In this document: in pieces, positions 16,212-23,791 of the stretch
Numbering within the stretch: position 1 is the stretch's first letter
How the letters are laid out: each line of letters opens with the position of its first letter
Origin: DATDAH01 sp963725155
GTDB lineage: Bacteria > Actinomycetota > Acidimicrobiia > Acidimicrobiales > DATDAH01
Direction of reading: 5' to 3'
Length of the DNA: 64,000 nucleotides
NCBI GenBank assembly: GCA_963725155.1
Contig: CAVRXU010000006.1
Span: forward strand, 62,001 to 126,000
Notes under the pieces: generated by a model
Databases searched by the model: none
Told to the model about the DNA's origin: nothing
The model's input: the letters and a program-made list of their open reading frames with translations, nothing else
Program-made: the position numbers and the translations under genes

Positions 16212-16799
16212 TCAGCCCGCGGGCCGGATGAGGCCGATGAGGTGGCTCCTCAGGGGGCTGAGGTGATGGAGCCGCTGGTACTGCCGCGGGAGCGCCCGAG
16301 CCAGGGCGGGGGCCACCGTGATCGTCTCCAGCTCGCTGTGGGCGCCCGGGAAGAGGCCGGCGAGATCGTGGCGGCTGACGGGACGGGTGGCCCGATTGGC
16401 CGGGCTGGGCCAACGCTGGTCGTACCAGAGGACGGCGCCGTCGGGGGTGAGCGTGCGGACGATCTCCGCGGCCATGACCCGGCGGTGGGCTTCGGCGGGG
16501 ACCGAGCTGAACACGTCCATGGCCACCACGAGGTCGAAGGAGGCCGCGGGGAAGGGCAGGCGGGCGCCGTCGGCCTGAGCCACCGGACCGGGGGCGAGGC
16601 GGAGGCGGAGGATCCCGAGGTCGACGCCGACGCCCCGCAGGGCCAGGGCGGTCAGGGCCTCACCCCGGCCGCACCCGATGTCGAGGGCCCGGCGCACCGG
16701 TCGTCCGAGGTGGTCGAGGAGCTGGCGGGCCCGCTCGTCACGCTGCTCGTGCATGGCCTGGTCGGCCGGATCGCTGGCACTCGGGGGAGGTGTGGTCAT
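16212..16799 (-). CDS. Class I SAM-dependent methyltransferase
   Basis: 195 residues. Motif I is ALDIGCGRGEALTAL, followed by the acidic motif VDLGILRLRL, ADGARLPFPAASFDLVVAMD (motifs II/III) and VRTLTPDGAVLWYDQR (post-III). This is a Methyltransf_11/25-type fold. The substrate is unknown. It is followed at 17 bp on the upstream side by the DUF4012 gene on the same strand, so the two may share a transcript and act in envelope glycan or lipid chemistry. Confidence 0.82.
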   Translation of the reverse strand: MTTPPPSASDPADQAMHEQRDERARQLLDHLGRPVRRALDIGCGRGEALTALALRGVGVDLGILRLRLAPGPVAQADGARLPFPAASFDLVVAMDVFSSVPAEAHRRVMAAEIVRTLTPDGAVLWYDQRWPSPANRATRPVSRHDLAGLFPGAHSELETITVAPALARALPRQYQRLHHLSPLRSHLIGLIRPAG

Positions 16800-16815
16800 C
16801 GGGGCCTGCCGTGAG

Positions 16816-19155
16816 TCAGTCGTCGGTGATCCCGGCGAGGAGGAGGTGGTCCTCGCTGTCGGTCCAGCTGCCGGTGACGTGGTCGCCGTGCTCGGTGAAG
16901 CCGGCGCCGGCGACAGCGTCGAACCGCCAGCCGTCCTCGAGGCCCACGTCCACCGTCACCTCATCGGGGTTGATCGTCGCCTGGCCGGCGACGGCCAGCC
17001 GGTAACCGTCGGTGAGGTCGATCCCGCCTTCCAGCTCGAAGGTGAGCGTCACCGTGGCCCCGGGCGGCACCGTGACGAACTGCGCGTAGACGTTCAGGCC
17101 GAACTCCTGTTCAGCCTGGACGTCGAGGGGCGCGCCGTCGACCGAGGCCCCGGACAAGCGGTGCGGGGTGTACAGCGAGAGGTACATGACGTTGGTTCCC
17201 GGAGGCAGGTCAGGCTCAGGGCCGACGGCATCGTGCACACCGATGAACACGTCGGGCAACCCCCCCGCAGGAGCCTCGTTCACCAGCGTCACCGTGGCCG
17301 TGGCCTCGACCGTCCCGGTGTCGGGGTCGACCGTGGCCTCGTAGCCGACCTGGCGGGTCAGGAACGAGTCCCCCTTGTTGTGGACGCTGTTCTGGGTGGT
17401 GATGGCGAGGACATCGCCGCCGTCGTCGTGGGGGAACCTCCCGTCGAGGCCCAGCAGGTCGAAGAACGCCTGCTCATCGGGGTGGAAGCTGTGGACCAGG
17501 AGGCGCCCCTGATCGACCATCGGACCGAGCACGTCGGTCACCCGCCGGGGACCGGGGAGGTCGCCGGAGGTCAGGGCCTCGAACGTGCGGCGACTGGCCT
17601 CCTCGAGGAAGTCCTTGCGCACGTTCCGGTCATCGAAGGTGATGTACTGCTCGCGGAGCAGGATGTCGGCTGCATTGTCGGCCGTGAGGGGGGTGGGGTA
17701 GCCCTCGACGGTGATCGGCCCGGTGAAGGTGAGCAGAGCCTGGAGGGCGATGGGGTCGACCAGGATCACGCCGTCCAGCTCCTGCCCGCCCGAGTCGGTG
17801 TAGAGCTGACCGATGACCGTGGCCACCGACGGGAAGTCGGGGGACAGGGTGACGTCCCCGGGCGTGACGCCCACGTCGAACGGCCCGTAGCGGGCCACGT
17901 AGTCGGGAGGAGCGGTGACGGTGGCGCCCCGGGCGCGCAGCGGGCGCTCGAGCCCGGCGATCCGGTCGGAACGGGCCAGGTGGAGGTCGCCGTCGTTGGC
18001 GGTGAGCACGCCGAAGTTGCCCATGAAGCCCCCCAACGCCCGTTGCTCGGCGGGGGTGACGAAGGCCAGGAAGTAGCGGCGCAGGCCATCGCCACCGAAT
18101 AGGCCCGGAGCCAGGGCCACGCCCTCCTGGGCGATCTCCGCCTGGGGGCGAGCCTCGTCGATCTCGGCCGCGAACTCGTCGACCCGATCGGCCAGCGGGG
18201 GCAGGAGCCAGGCACTGTCCACCGTCCTCACCGTGTTGTCGGCGGCGGCCAGCGCGGCCTCGGCGTCGGCCAGGGGCGCTTCGAACTCGGCCACCTGTCC
18301 GAGGTCGAGGGCGCCGTCGGTGAACCGGAGCTCCTCGATCGGAGCGTCTTTGGCCGCGGCCGACGCCGTGTCGGCCAGGTCGGCACCGGCCGACGTGACC
18401 TCCTCGACCGCCCGGGCGTGCTGGCCGAGCAGCGGCACGGCCCGCGCGGCGAGCGCCCAGGGGGCGGTCAGGCTGTCGTTGGCGTCGGCGAAGGCATCGG
18501 ACGCGGCGTCGAACTGTTCGACGGCTGCGGCCGCCTCGCCGTCGCGGGCGGCATCGAACCCGGACTGGGCGGCGTCGATGCCGGCCGCCACTGATGAACG
18601 CGCCTCGACCACGACGAAGGCCTGGGCCATGGCCAAGCCGACGGCGGTGAGGCCGCAGACAGCGGCGCCCACTTGCACGGTGCGCCGGACCGCCTGGCCG
18701 CTGTGTCGGTAGCCGGACACCAGCACCGGGAGCACGCCGGCGGCGGCCACCAAGGAGGCCAGGCCGTGGGGATCGTCGAGATCCAGGCGCAACAGGCTCT
18801 GCAGGGCGAGGGCGAGGACCACGGCCCCCACGATCCGGGTCCGACGTCCGGCCACGACGCTGACCAGGGTGATGACCAGGCCGAGTAGGGCGGGAGCGGC
18901 CACGGCCAGGTCGGGCGCGGCGGCGGCCCCGATGGCGGCGGCGGTGAGCCAGGTCCAACGTCGGGCCTTCGCCCCCGCCAGGACGACGACCACGGCGAAT
19001 CCGGCGGACCACACGATGTCGGCCGGGCGCCAGCCGGTGGGCTCGGCGGAGGCCAGGACGGCCCCGATGGCGGCGGCCACGGCCGCGCCCGCGACCACGA
19101 GGTGATCCACCCGGGTCGGGGGTCGGGCCGGGGGGTCGGGCGGGAGGAGGGGCAT
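16816..19155 (-). CDS. DUF4012 domain-containing membrane protein
   Basis: 779 residues. The N-terminal ~190 residues hold several hydrophobic segments (for example LVVAGAAVAAAIGAVLA, FAVVVVLAGAKA, GLVITLVSVVAG, VGAVVLALALQSLL). A further TM segment near residue 170 is followed by a long Ala-rich helical stretch. The C-terminal half is the DUF4012 region: LAFVTPAEQRALGGFMGNFG, the ARYG and PDFP motifs and YLSLYTPHRLSG. DUF4012 proteins are large, probably extracellular, and often sit in exopolysaccharide loci of actinobacteria; activity is unknown. Here it precedes a sugar epimerase and arabinan-precursor genes. Confidence 0.85.
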   Translation of the reverse strand: MPLLPPDPPARPPTRVDHLVVAGAAVAAAIGAVLASAEPTGWRPADIVWSAGFAVVVVLAGAKARRWTWLTAAAIGAAAAPDLAVAAPALLGLVITLVSVVAGRRTRIVGAVVLALALQSLLRLDLDDPHGLASLVAAAGVLPVLVSGYRHSGQAVRRTVQVGAAVCGLTAVGLAMAQAFVVVEARSSVAAGIDAAQSGFDAARDGEAAAAVEQFDAASDAFADANDSLTAPWALAARAVPLLGQHARAVEEVTSAGADLADTASAAAKDAPIEELRFTDGALDLGQVAEFEAPLADAEAALAAADNTVRTVDSAWLLPPLADRVDEFAAEIDEARPQAEIAQEGVALAPGLFGGDGLRRYFLAFVTPAEQRALGGFMGNFGVLTANDGDLHLARSDRIAGLERPLRARGATVTAPPDYVARYGPFDVGVTPGDVTLSPDFPSVATVIGQLYTDSGGQELDGVILVDPIALQALLTFTGPITVEGYPTPLTADNAADILLREQYITFDDRNVRKDFLEEASRRTFEALTSGDLPGPRRVTDVLGPMVDQGRLLVHSFHPDEQAFFDLLGLDGRFPHDDGGDVLAITTQNSVHNKGDSFLTRQVGYEATVDPDTGTVEATATVTLVNEAPAGGLPDVFIGVHDAVGPEPDLPPGTNVMYLSLYTPHRLSGASVDGAPLDVQAEQEFGLNVYAQFVTVPPGATVTLTFELEGGIDLTDGYRLAVAGQATINPDEVTVDVGLEDGWRFDAVAGAGFTEHGDHVTGSWTDSEDHLLLAGITDD

Positions 19156-19271
19156 CGTCGAAGTGCGAGGCGCCGGCGCAGAGGACCTCGGGGCCGGACG
19201 AGCCGCCTGAATCTACCGAAGCGAGCCGGGAGAGACTCGGCATCCCCAGCGGCTGCCAGACTGAGACCGCC

Positions 19272-19406
19272 ATGTGCTTCCTCGTCACCGGTGCGGCCGG
19301 CTTCGTCGCCTCCCACCCCGCCCCGCGCACCTGCACCCGCGGGGAGATCACGCGCATCGGCGAGCAGTTGGATCGGGCGCCGGCGACCGGTCTGGCCGCC
19401 GGGTAG
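19272..19406 (+). pseudogene. Remnant of a sugar epimerase N-terminus
   Basis: A 44-codon frame starts MCFLVTGAAGFVASH, the first strand and glycine-rich loop of an extended SDR (usual form FLVTGAAGFIGSH). It then diverges into an Arg/Pro-rich tail and stops at TAG 19404-19406. The next gene is a full-length epimerase beginning 3 bp later with the equivalent motif. This looks like the stump of a duplicated or replaced epimerase. A real short peptide is less likely. Confidence 0.6.
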
Positions 19407-19408
19407 CG

Positions 19409-20332
19409 GTGCGGGTCCTGGTCACCGGCGGGGCCGGGTTCATCGGCGCCAACCTGTGCCGATCGCTGCTCGCCGACGGCCACGACGTCCGGGTCCTCGA
19501 CGACCTCTCCACCGGCCGCCTCGGCAACCTCGACGGGCTGACGCTCGACCTGGTCGAGAGCTCGGTCGTCGATCCCGCCGTGGTCGAGGCCGCGGCGGCC
19601 GACGTCGACCGCATCGTCCACCTGGCGGCGCGGGCCTCGGTGCCTCGCTCGATCGCCGAGCCGGTCGCGGCCCACGAGGCCAACGTCACCGGGACCCTGA
19701 ACGTCCTGGAAGCAGCCCGATCGCGGGCCCTCCCTGTGATCGTGGCGTCGTCCTCGTCGGTCTACGGCGACACCGCGGTCTCACCCAAGCACGAGGACCT
19801 GCCCGTCGCCCCCCGCAGCCCCTATGCCGCCTCAAAGTTGGCCACTGAGGGCTACACCCTGGCCTACGGGGTGGCCTACACACTCCCGGTCCTGGCCCTG
19901 CGCTTCTTCAACGTGTACGGCCCGCTCCAGCCCGCCGACCACGCCTACGCCGCGGTCGTGCCGCGGTTCATCGACGCCGCGCTGGCCGGCCGGCCGGTCG
20001 AGATCCACGGTGACGGCCGCCAGAGCCGCGACTTCACCTTCGTCGGCACCGTGGTCGATGTCCTGGGCCGAGCGGTGAACGAGGCCACGACGGCACCCGG
20101 CCCGGTCAACCTGGCCTTCGGCACCAGGACCGACCTCCTCGACCTGGTCACCAGGCTGGAGGTGCTCCTCGGCCAGGCGATCGCCGTCGAGCACACCGAT
20201 CCCCGCCCCGGGGACGTCCGCCACTCGACCGCCGCAGGGGACCGGCTGGCCGCCCTCTTCCCGGGCCTGGCGCCGATCGACCTCGACGATGGCCTCGCGG
20301 CCACGGTGGACTGGTTCCGCAGCCGTCCCTGA
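19409..20332 (+). CDS. NAD-dependent nucleotide-sugar epimerase/dehydratase (GalE-like)
   Basis: 307 residues from GTG 19409 (VRVLVTGGAGFIGANLC). It has the extended-SDR glycine motif TGGAGFIG, VHLAARASVPRSI, and the catalytic S-Y-K set as ASSSSVYGDTA and SPYAASKLATEGY. RFFNVYGPLQ and IHGDGRQSRDFTFV are typical of UDP-glucose/UDP-glucuronate 4-epimerases. The exact sugar nucleotide is not determinable. Position next to DprE1/UbiA/DprE2 and a DUF4012 gene suggests supply of sugars for envelope polysaccharide. The gene ends convergent with the DprE1 gene over a hairpin at 20336-20383. Confidence 0.88.
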   Translation: MRVLVTGGAGFIGANLCRSLLADGHDVRVLDDLSTGRLGNLDGLTLDLVESSVVDPAVVEAAAADVDRIVHLAARASVPRSIAEPVAAHEANVTGTLNVLEAARSRALPVIVASSSSVYGDTAVSPKHEDLPVAPRSPYAASKLATEGYTLAYGVAYTLPVLALRFFNVYGPLQPADHAYAAVVPRFIDAALAGRPVEIHGDGRQSRDFTFVGTVVDVLGRAVNEATTAPGPVNLAFGTRTDLLDLVTRLEVLLGQAIAVEHTDPRPGDVRHSTAAGDRLAALFPGLAPIDLDDGLAATVDWFRSRP

Positions 20333-20335
20333 CCC

Positions 20336-20383
20336 TTCTGGCCTCCGATTTACCGCCCAGGGGCATCGAATCGGAGGCCAGAA
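20336..20383. repeat. Intergenic palindrome with TTCTGG/CCAGAA ends
   Basis: Perfect 15-bp arms TTCTGGCCTCCGATT (20336-20350) and its complement (20369-20383) around an 18-nt loop. It sits between convergent genes and could act as a two-way terminator. It shares only its outer ends with the other palindromes in the window. Confidence 0.85.
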
Positions 20384-20398
20384 CGAGTCGTCGGGTCC

Positions 20399-21745
20399 TC
20401 AGAGCAGGTCGAGCCGCCGGGCGAGGTCGGATTGGAGGACCTGGTCGGGGTCGACGCGGGCGCGGATCTCACGCCACTCGTCGAGGCGGGGGTACATGGC
20501 GGCCAGCAGGGCCGGGTCGAGGCGACTGTCCTTGGCCAGGTAGATGCGGCCCCCGGCCTCGGCCACCTCGCGGTCGAGGCGGTCGAGCAGTGGGCCCAGG
20601 GTGGCGTCGCCGGCGGGGATGTCGAGGGCAAGGGTCCAGCCGGCCATGGGGAAGGACAGCGGTCCCGGGTCGCCCTCGCCGAAGCGCTTGAGCACGGCCA
20701 GGAACGACGGCCGCCCCTCACCGGAGAGGGCCTCGACCGCCCGGCGAAGGGTGGCCTCGGCACCGAAGGGAACGACCATCTGCCACTGCAGGAAGCCTCG
20801 GCTGCCGTAGATCCGGTTCCAGCCCTTCACGAAGTCCAGGGGGTGGAAGAACGAGGGAATGGACTGCAGCTCGCCGGTGCGGTGGCGGGGGTGCTTGCGG
20901 TACCAGAACTCGTTGAAGGCCCGGACCGACAGGCGGTTCAGGGCAAGGTTGGGCACCCAGGGTGGGGCGGTCACCAGCACGCTCGGGTCGTAGGCCAGAG
21001 CGGCGTGCCGGTCGCCTTCGGGCAGGGCGTCGACGGGGGCGAAGTCCCCCCGGGTCAGCACGGACCGGCCCATGGTGGCCCCGGTGGCGACGAGGTCGAT
21101 CCAGGCCACGGAGTAGTGGTAGCCGTGGTCGCCCCGGCTCATCCGGTCGAAGGCGTCGTCCAGGTCGGCGGTCCGCTCGGTGTCGACCAGGAGGCGACTG
21201 CTGGGGATCGGCTGGAGGGCGAAGGTGGCGTCGAGGATGACCCCGGTCAGGCCCATGCCCCCGGCTGTGGCCCAGAAGAGGTCGGGGTCCTGGTCGGGGC
21301 TGACCTCGACGACCCCGCCCGGCGTGCGCAGGCGCAGCGAGCGGACGTGTTGGACGAACGATCCGTCCCGGTGATGGTTCTTGCCGTGGACGTCGGCGGC
21401 GATGGCGCCCCCGACCGTGACGTGGCGGGTGCCGGGGGAGACGGGCACGAACCAGCCCAGGGGCACGACCGCCCGCAGGAGGTCGTCGAAGCTCAGGCCC
21501 GACTCGGCCGTCGCGATCCCGGTGACGCCGTCGAAGGCCAGCAGGCGACGAACCCCGGTGGCGTCGGCGACCGAGCCCCCGGCGTTCTGGGCGGCATCGC
21601 CGTAGGAGCGGCCCAAGCCGCGGGCGATCACGCCCCGCGCACCGACGTCGGTCACCGTGGCGGCGAGAGCTTCAGGGGTGGTGGGGGAGACCACCGTGGC
21701 CCGGGTCGGGGCCGTGCGCGACCAGCCGGTCAGCTCCTGGCTCAT
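20399..21745 (-). CDS. dprE1: Decaprenylphosphoryl-beta-D-ribose 2-oxidase-like FAD enzyme
   Basis: 448 residues. This is an FAD-linked oxidase of the ALO/DprE1 type: the PP-loop appears as ARGLGRSYGDAAQNAGG and the FAD-binding core as PGTRHVTVGGAIAADVHGKN. The HHRDGSF stretch and the C-terminal region with IYGSRGFLQWQMVVP fit DprE1. DprE1 oxidises decaprenylphosphoryl-ribose to the 2-keto form, the first half of epimerisation to arabinose donor DPA. The identification rests heavily on company: DPPR synthase-like UbiA and a DprE2 homologue are the next two genes on the same strand. I did not verify the Cys that benzothiazinones attack. Confidence 0.88.
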   Translation of the reverse strand: MSQELTGWSRTAPTRATVVSPTTPEALAATVTDVGARGVIARGLGRSYGDAAQNAGGSVADATGVRRLLAFDGVTGIATAESGLSFDDLLRAVVPLGWFVPVSPGTRHVTVGGAIAADVHGKNHHRDGSFVQHVRSLRLRTPGGVVEVSPDQDPDLFWATAGGMGLTGVILDATFALQPIPSSRLLVDTERTADLDDAFDRMSRGDHGYHYSVAWIDLVATGATMGRSVLTRGDFAPVDALPEGDRHAALAYDPSVLVTAPPWVPNLALNRLSVRAFNEFWYRKHPRHRTGELQSIPSFFHPLDFVKGWNRIYGSRGFLQWQMVVPFGAEATLRRAVEALSGEGRPSFLAVLKRFGEGDPGPLSFPMAGWTLALDIPAGDATLGPLLDRLDREVAEAGGRIYLAKDSRLDPALLAAMYPRLDEWREIRARVDPDQVLQSDLARRLDLL

Positions 21746-21797
21746 CGCTGACCCTGTCGGCGGCGAGGGGTGACCACGACAGGGTTCTGGCCCGGCA

Positions 21798-22697
21798 TCA
21801 CGTCAGGTAGACGGCCGTGCCGTAGACCAGGGCCCAGGACAGGCCGGCCAGCTGGAGCGGCCGATCGGCGAAGAACAGGTCCTCGGGGGCGGCGCCGTGG
21901 CCGCGGTCGAGGAGCAGCGCGTAGCGCAGGACGGCGACGACGAAGGGCAGGATCGAGAGCTCGAACCACGGCACCGAGGTCGAGCTGACGGCGGCCGTCT
22001 CGAAGGCCCACACGCAGTAGGCCATGAACATGACGGCGGAGGAGATCGTGCGCAGGTAGGCGAGGTAGGACTCGCTGTACTCGTCGAGGGTCTTGCGCAC
22101 GTCGGCGGCCGCGCCCTCCTCTTCGGCCATGTCGCCGACCTCGCCCTGGCGCTTGCCGGTGACCACGAACAGGGAGCCGAACGAGGTCACGATGAAGAAC
22201 CAGTCCGACACCGGGACACCCGTCGCCGTGGCGCCACCGATGGCCCGCAGCACGAAGCCGCTGGCGACGGCGACCACATCGAGGATGACGACGTGCTTCA
22301 GCCAGTAGCTGTAGGCCGTCGTGACCGCGACGTAGATGGCGACGGTGACGGCCAGGTGCCAGTCGGCGGCGAAGCTGAGGGCCACACCACTGGCGATGGC
22401 GAGGATCCCGACGACCGTGGCCAGGCCCGGGGGGACGACCCCGGACGCGATGGGCCGGAGGTGCTTCGTCGGGTGCCGGGCGTCGGCCTCGCGGTCGGCC
22501 ACGTCGTTGAGCAGGTAGGTGCCCGAGGCGGCCAGGCAGAACGAGCCGAAGGCGATCGTGGCGTCGGCCAGCGGCTCGGCCTGGTCGAGGACCCCGGCCG
22601 CGGCGGGAGCGGCGAACACCAGCAGGTTCTTGGCCCACTGCTTCGGCCGGGCGGCCCGGATCAGGCCTCCGACGACGCCTTCCTGGCTCGGGGACAC
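21798..22697 (-). CDS. Decaprenyl-phosphate phosphoribosyltransferase-like UbiA-family membrane protein
   Basis: 299 residues with about eight or nine hydrophobic helices. RPKQWAKNLLVFAAP at the N-terminus and the motif YLLNDVADREADARHP (NDxxDxxxD, Mg-prenyl-phosphate binding) identify the UbiA prenyltransferase group that includes mycobacterial Rv3806c (DPPR synthase); the second motif region is SYWLKHVVILDVVAVASGFV. It should transfer 5-phosphoribose from PRPP to polyprenyl phosphate, the committed step to DPA. The start used is GTG 22697. Flanked by DprE1 and DprE2 homologues on the same strand, which makes the function convincing. Confidence 0.9.
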   Translation of the reverse strand: MSPSQEGVVGGLIRAARPKQWAKNLLVFAAPAAAGVLDQAEPLADATIAFGSFCLAASGTYLLNDVADREADARHPTKHLRPIASGVVPPGLATVVGILAIASGVALSFAADWHLAVTVAIYVAVTTAYSYWLKHVVILDVVAVASGFVLRAIGGATATGVPVSDWFFIVTSFGSLFVVTGKRQGEVGDMAEEEGAAADVRKTLDEYSESYLAYLRTISSAVMFMAYCVWAFETAAVSSTSVPWFELSILPFVVAVLRYALLLDRGHGAAPEDLFFADRPLQLAGLSWALVYGTAVYLT

Positions 22698-22851
22698 GCT
22701 CAGCGGGCCCGGCCGTCGACGGGGTGGCGGCGCGTGGGCTCGTCACGCGCCGGGCTCATGGCCAGAGCGTAGGCGGGCCGCCTCAGACCGAGCATCCGTC
22801 GCGTCCTGCCTTCGATCCAGGAGCCGACCGTCGGGCTGGTGGGCACCAGGA

Positions 22852-23616
22852 TCAGCGGGCGGAGACCTTGCGCCAGAGGGGGCGGGGCAGGTGGCGCAGG
22901 GTGCTGAAGACGTAGCGGAGGATGGGCGGGGCCCAGACCGTGTCGGAGCCCTTGGCCAGCCCCTTGGCGATCTCGTCCGCGACGGCCTCGGGGGTCGTGG
23001 CGAACGGGGCCGGGTCCCGGCCCTCGGTCATGCGGGTGTGGACGAACCCGGGGCGCACGACCATCACGCGGGCGCCCGAGCCCTGCAGGGCGTCGCCCAG
23101 GCCCTGGGCGAACCCGTCGAGTCCGGCCTTGGTGGCGCCGTACACGACGTTCTCGGCCCGCACCCGCTCGCCGGCCACCGAGGAGAGGACGACCAGCGTC
23201 CCGTGGCCTTGGGCCCGCAGGCGATTGGCCGCGGCGAGGCCGCTGGAGACGGCTCCGGACAGGTTCACCGTGACGGCGTCGGCCGCTGAAGCCGGATCGG
23301 CGTCGAAGGCCTCCTGGTCGCCGAGCACGCCGAAGGCGAGGAGGACGAGGTCGAGGTCACCGAGCAGGGCCACTGCCTCGTCGATCACCGCGGTGTGGTT
23401 GGCCGGATCACGGGCGTCGAAGGCGATGAGGTGGACCTCGCCGACGCCGTCGGTGCGCAGGGCGTCGACCAGCGGCTCGGCGGCGGCCGGGTCCCGCACG
23501 GCCAGGACGACCCGGCGACACCGGTCCTGGGCCAGGCGGCGGAGCGTGGCCAGCCCGATCTCGGACGTGCCCCCGAGAACCAAGGCGGTCTGCACGGCTC
23601 CGAGCGCATCCTTCAT
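22852..23616 (-). CDS. dprE2: Decaprenylphosphoryl-2-keto-ribose reductase-like SDR
   Basis: 254 residues, colinear with mycobacterial DprE2: AVQTALVLGGTSEIGLA (Rossmann), FGVLGDQE, the NLSGAVSSGL helix, SSVAGERVRAENVVYGATKAGLDGF-like catalytic Ser/Tyr/Lys region and VVRPGFVHTRMTEG, then WAPPILRYVFSTLRHLPRP at the C-terminus. It reduces the 2-keto intermediate made by DprE1 to decaprenylphosphoryl-arabinose. First gene of the dprE2-ubiA-dprE1 block; TACCCT at 23630-23625, 8 nt before the ATG, fits a leaderless promoter. About 150 bp with no recognisable gene separate it from the UbiA gene. Confidence 0.9.
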   Translation of the reverse strand: MKDALGAVQTALVLGGTSEIGLATLRRLAQDRCRRVVLAVRDPAAAEPLVDALRTDGVGEVHLIAFDARDPANHTAVIDEAVALLGDLDLVLLAFGVLGDQEAFDADPASAADAVTVNLSGAVSSGLAAANRLRAQGHGTLVVLSSVAGERVRAENVVYGATKAGLDGFAQGLGDALQGSGARVMVVRPGFVHTRMTEGRDPAPFATTPEAVADEIAKGLAKGSDTVWAPPILRYVFSTLRHLPRPLWRKVSAR

Positions 23617-23624
23617 GGCGCAGG

Positions 23625-23630
23625 AGGGTA
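23625..23630 (-). promoter_or_regulatory. Putative -10 element of leaderless dprE2
   Basis: On the minus strand TACCCT is followed by 8 nt and ATG 23616. Confidence 0.4.
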
Positions 23631-23674
23631 CGGCGTGGCCACGGCGGCGGGCGGACCCTCGAGCGAGGGTCGGG

Positions 23675-23764
23675 TCAGGAGGCCAGGAGGACCTGCACCG
23701 TGAAGGCCAGCAGGATGGCCAAGCCGCACAGCAGGGCGGCGACGATCAGCAGGCGCGTACTCAC
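23675..23764 (-). CDS. Small single-pass membrane peptide (29 aa)
   Basis: A 29-codon frame starts at GTG 23764 with STRLLIVAALLCGLAILL and continues AFTVQVLLAS to TGA at 23675. It is one transmembrane helix with almost every codon ending in G or C, as in host genes. It lies divergent to lpd (ATG 23792) and ahead of dprE2 on the same strand. No family recognised. It could be a real small membrane protein of the sort conserved next to lpd in related genomes. Confidence 0.5.
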   Translation of the reverse strand: MSTRLLIVAALLCGLAILLAFTVQVLLAS

Positions 23765-23791
23765 CCTGACGGAGCCTACGCTCGGAGGGGC

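Noticed and set aside
16195..16230. ATCCGGC/GCCGGAT inverted repeat between the aldehyde dehydrogenase and methyltransferase genes
   Set aside because: Seven-base arms with a 22-nt loop are expected by chance in this composition, and the arms overlap coding ends.
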